Assembly (NCBI GenBank): GCA_030549205.1
Contig: JAUKTV010000013.1
Coordinates: 558,001-622,000, forward strand
From: Apiosordaria backusii
Taxonomy: Eukaryota; Ascomycota; Sordariomycetes; Sordariales; Lasiosphaeriaceae
Length of the DNA: 64,000 bases
Direction of reading: 5' to 3'
Made by a program: the position numbers and the translations under genes. Below, piece after piece: positions 46,898 to 59,363 of the stretch (position 1 is the stretch's first letter; each line of letters starts with the position of its first letter). The notes beneath the pieces were generated by a model. The model ran no database searches. It saw only the letters and a list, made by a program, of their open reading frames with translations, and was not told the origin of the DNA.

Positions 46898-49869
46898 AGA
46901 GTATGGTCTTCCTTGAACGTCGTGCTTGGTATTCTATGGGGATGTGTGTTAGCACCAGAGCCTCTTGACAGAGAACGACCCCGACAGCATGTGCGCGCAG
47001 GTGTGTGTCGCGATGAACACGCTGGTTGTGGAACACACAGCGGAACTGGCTGATCGCCACCTAGGAACGCCTGCCAAAAAGGCGACTGGAAAACCAGGTT
47101 GTGGCCGGGGACCCGTGCACCCGCCTTGCCGTGGAGGACGCGACCATGGCTAGCCATGCCACGAGAAACGCGCGCATAAAGGTTCGGGAGACGGATGCAA
47201 TGGAGATCTACTCACAGAAAGTTGGTTCCTTCACCACAATGTGTGGCCTTGATTAATCGTCGCGGTCTGGTTTGTTGATCTTCAAGCACACGATTTCTGT
47301 GAAGGACCGTGGTTTAGTAGGTGTGCGGGCCAAACACGTTGGTTGGCAAGGATGGGATGGTTGGAGGTGAAAAGCGGTCGGCAGTGCGGCGTTCTAGAAG
47401 AAATGGGGACGAGAGGGCCAGTTAGCTCGATCCGAACATACGGCGCCCGCTTCGGCCTGAAGATACCAATATAAAACGAAATAAAAAGCAGAGAAGCCAA
47501 GGGGGCTCGCATGTAGCAAAATTTCCCAACGCTTCATGCAAGGACAGAGGGGGACTAGGGTGGAACATTGCCGAGATTGAAACGGGATCGTGCTGAGTGT
47601 GACACCAGACCCTGGTACGATTTCCGAACGGGTGGTGCACCAGAACACGCCAATTGATTTGCCTGCGCAAACATGGGCGACAAGTGCGACGGGTGTTGCT
47701 CGAGGTATAATGGGGAACTGATATGCACGTACCTTGAATATTACCTCGAGATGTCCCAAAATAGAATTTCCCCTGATAACGCGTCTGAAAGTCGCGTTGC
47801 ACAAAGTTAGACGTCGTTGCAATGCTCAGGTTGCTTGGTAGCTTTTCGGCTGGACGGTGTACGGTGTGGAAAAAGGTTGGGGTAGGCGACGTCTAACGAG
47901 CCACCAAATCCAGTCGCTCGGGTTCAAACCGTTGCTTAAACCACGTGCTCGACTAAAAAACAACACCAGGACCACAAAGACGTACCCTTTGCTGGATTTA
48001 AACCCCGCAGCTTGCTCACGTCCGTCTCTGGGCACAATGGAACCTACAATACCCGATTTGTTAGCCTTGTGCTCCATGAATATTGAATCCGACCATGGGA
48101 AGTTCGATGCGATGCAGCTTCTCTAAAGGGTGGAACCAGTGATGCAATATCGCAGGATGCGAGTGTTGACATAGTCAACAAAATCGGATGGCAGGAGACA
48201 TCGGCGCAGTTCCGTGGTCGAACTAGAGATCGGCAGGCCGCCTAACTTCTGAACCATCGGGTGTAGAGGAGATAGCTGTTCGGCGATGGTGATGTTTGTG
48301 ACACCACTTGGCGGGATCGAGGATGCAGCATCAAACCGATGCGCGGCATGGGAGACATGGAGCCGGCCACAAGATAAACTTGCCTTGAAAAGTAAAAACG
48401 GGATTCCCTTCGAAAAGCAAGTTAGCCATCTGGAACGATGAAGTTGAGAAAGCCCATGCCGCATCAAACCCATGCCCTGGACAGGAGCGATGCACGTCGA
48501 CAACCGCACGCAAAGGCTGGACGTAGTGATCAAGAGCCCAGTCGGTCCGGGGCATGTCCTAGTCGTTGGGAGGGTTTGGGGAATGAGGAAACCCGAAAGC
48601 GTCGCGATGAACTTACCTCTGCTGTACAAACGGCAGCTTGCGATGTTGTGCGATGCGCGCGACACAAGACGATGACTTGGGGGGCTATTGTTCCCGTTGC
48701 AGTCGTGGCGCGCTTGATTATCGAGTTTATCCCGAAGAAAGAGAAGCGCTTCCAAAGGCGACGACCAGTGACAATGTCTCTGGATATGATATTAGGAACG
48801 CGCGATGAGGATGATTGCAGGTGTGTCTTTGAAAAAGTTCGGATGAAAGGGGGGCCTGTTGGACAGGACCTTGATATTTGAACAGGGATGATGGCGGAAA
48901 GAAATGCGCGTCGGCCACTGGGTTACACCGCAGTCAAAAATCAGCACAAACTGCTTAGCGCGAGGAGCAAGGTCTCAGATTAACGGCCACACTTCCCACG
49001 CTGCCAAACTCGAGGCCACGAGGAGCGAAACGACTGAAGAAGACCCTGCAGTAGGAAATCTGGAAGGTGAAATCAACGTGCCGTCATCCAGCATCCAGAC
49101 TGCGTCTCTTGGCTGGCGTCTGTAGCAGATGTCTGAGAGGGACACAAAAATGAGGACCAGAATTGTGCCGTGTCAGACACAACTGCTGATGACAAAAGGT
49201 GGAAAAAGAAACGAAACGAAACATACAGCACACACCGGTAGTTTGCTATCCGCCGACTATCAAAAAGCTCAATTGCCCCTTCGTATTCTCAACCAAGCGT
49301 TTTCGGTCTTCCGTCGTGTGGATTCTGTGGACCACAAGCTGGTGCGAGACGCGAAAGGTGCAACGGTGGGAAAACGGTCGAGTCTGACAATACTGCAGTA
49401 TGTTAGGTAATTCCCAGTTCCCCGCATATACATGTGCAATTGGTGATGGTGGTGACGGTGGCGTGAAGAAAGACAATTGTTTGCTTCTGCAAAATGCACG
49501 TTTGCTACCTGCAAGCAGCAAGCCTTTTTCTTCTGAGAGTCGTCAAGGCGCTGAATTGCTTTTATTTTCGTGGCACCTGGATCACCATCCACGCAGGGGT
49601 CTGTGTGTGGGGGGAAGACAAGACACGCTGCTGCACGCAGACACGTGAAGCGGCCTGGTCGGGGATTTTGGATGGGATTTGGGGAAGATTGGAGGATGTT
49701 TGACAGGGGGAGTAGCGAGGCCCACGATGCTACACCGACATAGTGTACACCTCGGTGAGGGACAAAAAGAAATAAATAGGCTGGGCTGAACTGACCTGAA
49801 AAGAAGTAACCTTACTCGGTATATCAGAACAGAGAAAGTGATGGATTAGGCCAGAGGACGCGGCCGGGG

Positions 49870-49893
49870 AAAAAAAAAAAAAAAAAAAAAAAA
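49870..49893. repeat. Poly-A tract (24 A)
   Basis: Uninterrupted A run in the long gene-free region. No adjoining open frame or target-site duplication was noted that would mark a retroposed copy. Confidence 0.8.
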
Positions 49894-52800
49894 GCTCTCA
49901 AATCTGTATCCGATCAGCTCACTGTGTGTCGCTCCAGATTCGGGAGGTAAAAGCGGCGCTCGTCAATGGCTTGCGGCACACTGAAAGGCTTGTCGACCGA
50001 GTTGCGTTTATCTGAGGTTGGCAAGATGATATAATCGAAAAAAAGAATGGTAATTGTGAGGTCTAGATAGAGAGTCGTGATCGATAAGGTGAAGATGGAA
50101 CTGTAAAAAGACGGCCGGGACTGCAAGTGGCAAGGATGAGGTTGTTTCTCGACCGTTGCGCCGGTTGCAGATGGGCTGGCTGCCCAGACGGGTGGAGAGC
50201 GACGACGGCGGGAGAGCTTGGGTGCCCAAAGAACCCTTGTAAAAATGGGGTGGTGAGGGGTGGTCACCAGGGGCAGAAAGCTAGGGGGGTGAGCTTCTTC
50301 GGATTCTTGGGGACGTCTCTGGTGCAGCCCTGGTCGCCTTCTGGGATCTGACGGGAGGGAGGAAAAGGTACACAAGGTTAAAAATTGGGGGGAAACAGGG
50401 AAGGTTATGTGGTAATTGGATGCTGGGGGCTTGGTGGCTGCTTCGGCTTCTTCTCGAGTGGGATTTTAGCACAGAACCGACGGGATGGGTTGGACGGGAC
50501 GACGTGGGCAGGGAGGCCGGCAACGAGAGCCTGTCTCTCCAAGACAAAATAATTGGATATGAAATAACCACGGTGGCCGACATCAACCAGCACACGACGG
50601 CATGAGACCGGGAAAACATCCAGAATGGGGCGGTTGGTGGGATAACTCCGCACTTTTAAGAGCTTCACTCAGGCTGGATGATACGCAGAGAACGACACAC
50701 AGGCACCACCACCTCAGATCCCAGATTATTTCCCGCGGGGAGGGACGGTGACTGGATGGATGGGATTGGCGTGCCAGGAACTGGACTACCTACACTATTG
50801 CCCGGCTTCGCTCCGCGGGCCAGAAGGTCATCAACCTGCCTATTTCTGGTCGGGGCGGTCAACTGGTTCCCATTTGATCTGATCCTCCAGCCCAGCCAAT
50901 GAACAGGCCAAACATGATCGAAACACCAGAACAATGCGCATGACAGGCGGCTCTCAACGACAGCAAGAGATACGATACCTGGATGAGGGAAAAGCATGCG
51001 AGCACTTTGCCCATCACCAGAGAAGTGGTTTCCAGAATGGCACGCAGGGGTTGTAATTTGCGACACCTGCAGCTGGGCAGACCTGCTTGACCTCGATCCA
51101 TGCAAGGCGCTTGGGGCGCACTTGAAATGGCTCAGTGGTGCTGCAGACGGGACGCACAGAGTGAGGGTGGGGGGAACCCGGGCAGCCAAACACACATTCC
51201 ATTGTGATAGTGGAAGCCGAGGATGGAGGGGGAGGATGTTGTGCCGTTGGTCGACAGAAAACTTGGTGCTCAGGAGATGCTTCAACACGAGCGGTGCATG
51301 TGCATGCTGAGTTTGCCTTCAATAGGCGCGGAACGTCAGCCGCGGCATCAAAAGAAATTACGACCAAAAAAGTGAAGCTGTGAGAAGGAAAAGCTTGACT
51401 GTTGCCCGCCTCGGTGGACAGCCGGCAGCCTTCCGGAAGCTCCGCGGTCCCACCTATCTCCCGCTCACCGCAATCCGCCGCGCACATTACCAATCCACTT
51501 ACGGCGAAGTGGGCTCTCGGATGCGTTGTGGTGCATCCTTGGTGTCGGGCTAGTTCCTCACTGAACAGCAAAGCAATCTCTTGAGCGGTGAACATTGACC
51601 CTCTTTTCCACGGTGAGCCAACTCAGCAACCGGCCAGTCGAAATGCGGTTAGAATCACCGGAACGTGACAGTCCCATCAGCTTGGGACTTGGGAAATGAG
51701 ACGCTGAAGAATGACGAAACTGGGCCTGCTGAGAACCAGTGGCTGGTGCACCCCTCTCTGCCCAATAAACTTCGCGGGGAGCATGCAAATAGGCCCGATC
51801 AAGCCACACCTCTTCTTGACTCTCGCATTAAGCACCCTTTGCAAACGAAACAGTTCGTTTCTCCAGTTTCCAGTTGATGAAACTGAACTTGAACGCCATT
51901 CACGTTTCGCTTCAAACATGACCAGAGATTCCAAGAATAGCATTTACTGTGTAGTGTATACTCTTCCCTTTCACGATGTACTCACTTACTGTCGCATGAA
52001 GCAGTGTACAGTGCACACCCTGGACGATGGCAGATCTCTCGCTCCAAGGTCTGTGCAGTTGCGGCACCTGTGCCATAATCTCATTCGACTGGCCATTATC
52101 CTCCGATCTTTCTCCTTCAATCAAACGACTTCGAACAGTCGGCATGTTGAGCCATTCGTCATGGCCGGGTATCACCTCCAAGTATCTACACTCCAATGAC
52201 GATGCAGTTCGGCAGTCAAAAACCAGTCAAAAACGCGTTCCATGGGCAAACTGCTTCCTCCCCGCCGCCATCCTTGCTGGACCCTTTTTGTCCCTGGTTC
52301 GTGAACCTGTCAAGAGCTATCAAGGACAGCGGTACCTGGCCCTCGTCCCGATTCCCTCCCGACTCCCGAGAATCTTGAGAAGACGACAGGCTTTCACAAG
52401 TTGCACAAACCCTGGGAAAGGGGCGCTAAGCTCCCAACTTATCGACACTAACCACCCTGTCATTGATGTTGGCAGACACCAATGCAGAGGGAAACCATGG
52501 CGCCAAGCAGGGCGGGAAGTCAATTCAAGATTCTCGAAGAATACCCGATTTTCATCTTGACAGAACAATAAATACATAAAAATAAAACGTCTGTTCACGG
52601 CCGTCTACGAACTCAAGCGCCACAGTCACCTTCTCCAATTCCCAGCTTAAAAAGGATTGTGCTTCAATGAGACCGGGCATATCCGGCAGCTCAACCACGC
52701 CCCACACCGCCATCATGTCTATCAATCAGATGTTGAGCTTCTCGCCATCTTCCACAGCAGCACTGAAAAATCACGCGTGACCTTGGCACCACCCCCGGGT

Positions 52801-54976
52801 GGCATTAACAAGTCCCTCAGCACGGGTACACTAGGTGTGAAGTGGGCGGCGCCCTGTGTCCTGGTGGTCTCGTCACACCGGGTTCAGTGCTGACCCGCGT
52901 TGAGATCTCGAAGGATTGTGCTGGGACGCGCCCATGCCCCTTTCATTACCCTAGCACGGTTCTTCAGCAAGCGAGCTACCTGCCCTTGCCATCCGGAAAC
53001 TTCTTCCGCCCCAGGCCAAACCGTTTTTTGACACGCTCAGTCATTCGATGTGAGCCTTGAGCAGCAGGACACTTGCTTCCCAACCCCCGAGAAGTCCCGC
53101 TACGTATTTCTCAAGACGTGGGACAATGATTATGTGGTTGATTTGGGATTTGCCCCCATTTTCCCTACCAAAAAGTGATGGTTTTACGGTTTGAACAAGA
53201 CATGTCGTTCTGGAACCCCTGGTTTAATGTGCCAGGTCCCCTGTCGCCAACTTGCATGGGCCAGCGGGAGCCTCGCCGAGGGTGCTTGGCTCCTTTCAGC
53301 AACATCGTGATCATGGTTACAGCAACCGCCAGCATCCTCTTGAAGCGACGGAAATCCGCAGGCAGCACAGTTCTTGATCAGCCAGAAGACTAGAAGACTC
53401 ATTACACCACAGTGGGCCGCTCCTGTTGCTCATCAGCAGAGCATGAACTCAGAGCGACATCACAGTCTGTGCGCATTGGTCGGTCATCAGCTTACGGGGA
53501 CCGCATGATGGATGGTACGTTGTTACTGTGCAAGTTGAGAGCCAGCCTTCTTCTATTCCTGGCCAGCTCATCTTGAAAACGTTTGTTCGTTCCGGATAAA
53601 TCACCCGCAATCACCGCTGTTTTGTTTTTGGTTCGAGAGCCAAACAAGCTACGTAATCGCTATGTACAAATTCTCCAGCGTGGAATTTCTACATGTTGCC
53701 AAGAATGGAGTTCATCGAGAAGGAGTGTGGGCATGTTGGGGATATGGGCCAGCATTGTCCTGTTCAAGTCGTATTTGGTGTGTGTATGTACACCGCTGTC
53801 CATCAGAGAACCATTCCAGCCTTATGGTACAGTCGACCAGGGAACTTCAGACCCAGTCGTCTTTTGCTGCTAGTTCAAGGATATGAACAGGATGTGGTTG
53901 CACAACACGGTTCCCAACCCCATCCCGCAGAAGCACCCCTTGCCATCAACCTTGGAGACAGCGGACGGGAGCGGGAGAAAAGACAGGGACAGATACAGGG
54001 TGGGCATGGTAAGATTCTGATGGATGGGGAATTCACTCATCAGTCCCCAGTTTTACCTAAAACGAGGGAACGAGTGAAATGGAGTTCTCGGTGATTGCTA
54101 CCTCAAAACTTCGTCCCGGACGGGGCACATGACATGCTTGTTGCAACTTTTCCAGCCGGGCAACAGCACAGCATGAATGCGTGCACCCGTTGTGGCGCTT
54201 GACTTGGGCTGCCGACTGTTACTGGTCGGCCAATCGATCTGCTCACCGTGATGATGATACGGGATCAAAGAAGAGGACTAGCACGACCGGCCAGAACGAG
54301 CACTAGGCGGGGGGATGCAGTTATCCGAAGCCCTACAGTCGATAGAAGCCAGCCCTCTTTTTGCCATGCCTGTTTTTCCCAAGACTTTCGGATACGACCG
54401 GTTCGAGGTACCGAGTACAAAAGACACACACAAGAAGGCACACGGGAGGGTCTGTGATACAAGTGACACGCTGATGAGAGAGGGACAAAACTCAGGGTCT
54501 GATTGTATCGCTCTGACAAACCACAGAAAAAAATACGCCAGCGCGCACACGAAAGGCAAAATCCGACAACCTGCGGTGAAGGGCTTGCTCACCGTGACAA
54601 GTCACATCGCACGCTTTGGATCCTATGCTGGCGGACGCCACATGTTCAGGTCTCTGAATAACCCCCAACCATGGGTTGTCATCAGCAAAACTTGGCAAAG
54701 CGTCTTGGGTCTATCAGGAAATCAGAGACACAAAAGACCGCAAATGTCTTGGTCTGTTTAAATGAACTTCACAGCCCTCGCAAGGCAAACGCCTTTTTCG
54801 TCATTCGTATCACCAACCTTTTCAGCGCCAACACGGCCGGTCAGCCCACAAGCAAAAGAAAAACGTCACTGTTTCTCCCTGAAAAAGAAAGGGGGGGAAA
54901 TCCGGCTTATTCAATTCCTACCGATATCAGCCCAAGCCGTTTGGTACAAGCGAACGAACGAGGCGAGGAAAACGTG

Positions 54977-55001
54977 TTGTTGCTGCTGCTGCTGCTGCTG
55001 C
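54977..55001. repeat. TGC trinucleotide repeat
   Basis: About eight TGC units in the gene-free region, not in a supported coding frame. Confidence 0.8.
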
Positions 55002-56780
55002 CGTATCGGCCGATTCAGGGTCTCAAAGAGGGTTGATGGCTGAGACAAGTATATGCGCCATGGAACATATGTCTCTCTCGCTTCACTGCCGGTTGACTCA
55101 CCAAGGGAAAGGGGCTGGGGGTTCTTCAATTGGTACTTGGTAAGTACTGCATAGGCCAAAAAAATGATGAGTCTCAAAAAAGAGACTCGATAGCATTCAC
55201 ATCATGTCAGGGGCTCAATATTCCACAACATTCACTACAGGTTTTGTGTGTCTCTTTTTTCGACGTCAGTCTGCATTTTATTTTTCCCTTTCTGTGGCTT
55301 CCCTCATGGGCTAGACATACATGCTGCATAATCTCACACCGCAAGAGAGAGAGTAAACGAGCTCTCTTCGTATTTTAGGTTTTTTTGAGATCTCCAAGTT
55401 GGGACTCTTGAAGCTGAGATCGGACGAGCAAAGGTTGGTAACAAAACTTGTTTTTGATCCGGTTTTGCATTTTCATCGGTTGCGATGGGGAAAGGGATGT
55501 TGGTGGATGGATGGGATGGCGATGCGGCGCAGGGAAGATGAGATCACTTTGTTTCTTTGGTTCCTTGTCTCCTTCTCATCCTTCTGTCTGTCTAACGTCT
55601 GCTGCCGCAGTACCTGCTTATCCGCACTGGCCAGGGGTAAAGTTAAGACGGCGGAGCTCGCCGAGCCCTATACCAAACAACTGTTATGATTCCTGATCTT
55701 GTGTGTGCTGTATCTTCACTGAGGTTACCTCCCTGGCTGACCTGCGTTATCTAACCCGTGCTGCTTCAAACCCCCCTTGCCGTGACTTTGGCATATTGTC
55801 CTAACAGGGCCACTCAGATTTATTTCTCGATACGGGTTTGGTTTCTTTGTCAGGGGAAAATCTGGGGCGATGAGAGGAATACCCCGAGGGTCGTTTCACA
55901 ATCGATATGCAGGTAGGTTTTGGTTTTGGACCCTATTCTGATGTCATTTTAAAGAGTTTCTTCTAAACATGCAGCAACAAGCAAGTCTTTACTTTTCCTG
56001 GTAGCAACTACAATAGTTACTAATCACGATTGGGTAACTGTAACCGCAGGAAGCTATACCTGCACTTCTGTTTAACCTATCTGACCGTATCTTTTGTCAA
56101 GTATCAAGTTGGGGGCCACCGAGGAGGTCAGTACACACAGACTTTCACAATCACCCTAGACAACAACACTTTCAACACCCCATATTCCTTAAACTTATAC
56201 TCCATTCACTTATATGGCCGAGCAGATAATGAAAATGGATCCCACAGTCTGATCTGATAGGATCCAAAATCCGAGCCACTTGTAGACATACATGACCGAG
56301 CTTCTTACCTCGCGGGGTGTCGGTGAGCTGCCCACAACCGAAGTTTGAACACAAACAAATACCCCAGTTTTACTAACACCATACTTACAATATCGTCTAA
56401 CTTTGGTACGGTAGTCTCGTGGCCCTCACAAAACCTCCCACGTGGAAGAAAGAACAGCAGTTTGCTTTGGCTGAATGTTGTTATCATTTTGCTGTTCCAG
56501 AGTCAGAGATTATCGTGGTGGTTGTTGATATGCTGAGCCCTCCCCCCCCTGTCCCATCTCCAAGCCTAGAATCCTTCGTCGTAACGGCGGTGTGGGTTGC
56601 CGCGGCGGGGAGCGAGCGGGTCAGCATATGTCAGGGGCAGGGAGCAGGGGGGGGGGAGCAAGATCGGGAGGTAGGGGTAGGGCGTAGGCACGGTAGGGGA
56701 GGCAGGGGAACTAGGTAGGGGCTTACACTACTTACATATTCACCTTCTGCATACAGAACAGAAACGAGAACAAGAATGGG

Positions 56781-56900
56781 CTTGTCAGTTGCGCAAAGAT
56801 ATTTACCTACTGCAGAGACCACCCATATTCCTAATCGTCGGTGATCATGTCAGTTGTTCAGATAATTGGCTGCAGATACCACCCATATTCCTATCACTGG
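56781..56900. repeat. Two-copy 60-base tandem duplication
   Basis: The segments 56781-56840 and 56841-56900 share TGTCAGTTG near the start and CTGCAGANACCACCCATATT towards the end, in the same order, with the latter motif spaced exactly 60 bases apart (56810 and 56870). The middle has diverged. Confidence 0.75.
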
Positions 56901-59363
56901 TGCCCCTGTCTGATGTGAATTGTTCTCCAAAGATGTTTTACGGTGTTCTTGACTTGTCATCGAGTTAAATTGTGACATATGTACAGAGACAATAGGCCTG
57001 TTTATATATTTTCGAAATGAAGGTTCTGACATCAACTCACAAATCAACGATGACTAGCACAAGGGGGGCACGGGAAGACGGGACAAGGGGAGGTTGTGGG
57101 CGGGTTTGTTGGTGATTGCATGGCCTTGCCTTGCCCTAAGGTAGCCCGGTCCTCGCATTCTTTTTCGTCCATGACGCGAAGTGGTTACTACGAAACCCGA
57201 ATAAGATAAGTCATCGGGGTCGATTTGCAATACCTACCTAGGTACCGTGGCTCTCATATACTTATGGAAGACATAGGGTTATGGATCCAAGTGAAATAAG
57301 ATAAACAAGTTTCTGATATAAACAACAAATAGACGCACGCTTCAAGGATACAAAACCATGAAATGCTAGTCACGTCATGTCTAACTACCTCTATACAACG
57401 GAGTGGCGAATCTAAACGGTGAGCTTAGTGCAAAGAGTGCTGGGTTAAGAGTCAGCTAGTCTTTGAAGTAAGTCGCATAACCTCTTCACTAAGCAAGGAC
57501 GACGTCGAGCCTAATTCAAGATTCTGTTTCTAGCCTGACTGGGTATAGATGGAGAGAGACTACGTCGATGAAGGAGACTTTGTTGTAGACTTCAACACTA
57601 CACCACTTTGACCCAGAGAAACAAATTCACGATTAGTACCTAGTGGCCACATATTGTTAGCACTTATCTAAGATGCAGTGAAGCTACGAGAAGTTCCATA
57701 AGGTAGTCCGCAGGTATAACCGTTATAGCCACTAGCCTGCCAGTCACTCATAGTAATACTAAAAAGCACATAGCTGATCAAAAATATCACCATATACCTA
57801 CCTACCCTACCCTCAAAAAGGGCCTCAAAACACCATAGAACCCCCAGAACCGTTGCAACCCACCAATCGAACAGGAACTATGCTCCCCCCTCAAAGCCAC
57901 AAGCCATACGATCTCCTTCATCTTCTTGAAGTTGCCCATGCGAGATCCAACCCCAGAACCGACCAGACGCTTCACAACTCTACAAGTCCTGGACTCTTGA
58001 TGTTAGGACCCCGAGGGCCTTAGAGACATCCCCTCACGAAAGCATTCCCCCAGTTCACCAGCGTGATTTCCTCGCCAACCTTGAAGCTTTTTGAGCACTA
58101 ACTTGCTGAATGATAATTCATATCATCCGTCTTGATCTTTCTGGTATTCAAGCTCGGGGGTTTCACGTACTCGGGCACCTCGAGCGCTGCGGCGGCAGGA
58201 GGGGGTGTGTGGTGATAGTAGCTGGACATAGGTACACTCGCAAACTATGGGATCTCTTCATTTCGTTATCATTTTGTGACAGTCTCTATTTGTTTCTTCA
58301 AATGCTGAAATGCAGTTAAGTCGTGATGTTAGTAAATCACGTCTGGATATAGGCTTGCTAAGCTGCTAAACATTCTGAGCAAGCCTGACAGCAAAGAGAC
58401 GGGTAGTGAGGTTACCAAGAACGATCAAGAATCTTCAACACATATTACATTCCGCAAGAAAGAATCGATTTGGTCGTCGACCAAACCATGGCATATTACC
58501 CTTGTTATAACCAGAGAGATACTTATCTACTCACTCCATCCCCTATTTTATCACCTCTCCCCCTTCTCCAAACTAACCCGGTATGTACCTCGACATCACC
58601 AAACCACCAACCACAACTCACTCTGATCCCCTCTCCTCTCACATAAATTACTCCATTCAGATCAAACTTCCATAATACTCGCTATGCAACCTATTCATCC
58701 ATCTTCATTAATCATTCATCAAATATGCCCTTCCCATCAAAAAAACTGCCTGTTGTTTGCGTGCGCACAAAAGTAAAAACCAACACATACACACCCACAC
58801 TCAATAATAATCCTTACACACACACAAATTGAACAAAACAAACAAACCTACCCCCAAAAATATCTATAAAAACCTAATATGTAAAAAACCAGAAAGAAGC
58901 GAACGAATCATTACATCCCATCCCATACCTATTATCCCTCTCAACTCCGCTATGATCATGAATACTATGCGGGTCTGTATGTGTGTGTTTGTGTGTGTAT
59001 GGACGGCGTGCGCGCTGTGTTGAAACTCTTTCCCTATCTCCTATTCCTTTCATCCATCCATCCACCTTCAACTTTCCCTTGATACCTAGGTAGCTATTCC
59101 TGAAGAATTCATCCCTCCCCTCCCCCCCCCCAAAAAAAACAACTTCAATCTCTCTCGCTCTGTGACTGACCATGTCATGCTAGGTATGATAAGAATTCGA
59201 TATGATATGATTCCAACGCTTCGCCAAACACACACACACCCCTTTCCGCTTCCCCCCTCCCCACTTTCTTTCTCTCTCTATCCCTACAAAACGAACAAAG
59301 GACAAAAGAAAAACAAAACACAATGGGTATAGTAGTATATCCTCCTCCCCCCTTCCTCCCCCC

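Larger units (their letters stand above)
46934..59363. other. 12.4-kb region without a recognisable protein gene
   Basis: Between the MedA-like gene's 5' side and the 3' end of MED12. Open frames up to about 200 codons occur but overlap on both strands and resemble nothing known. A donor-like GTGAGTAG near 47207-47214 could end an untranslated leader exon of the MedA-like gene. Simple repeats, a 60-base duplication and AT-richer sequence (about 56-59 kb) are listed separately. Long regulatory leader, non-coding RNA or decayed DNA are all possible. Confidence 0.5.

Noticed and set aside
47880..47960. tRNA-like GGTTCAAACC stretch
   Set aside because: The five-base T-stem does not pair properly and no upstream D-arm or acceptor stem fits.
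50665..51288. 207-codon minus-strand frame in the gene-free region
   Set aside because: No domain, no splice context, Cys/His/Pro scattered as in random translation, and other frames overlap it.
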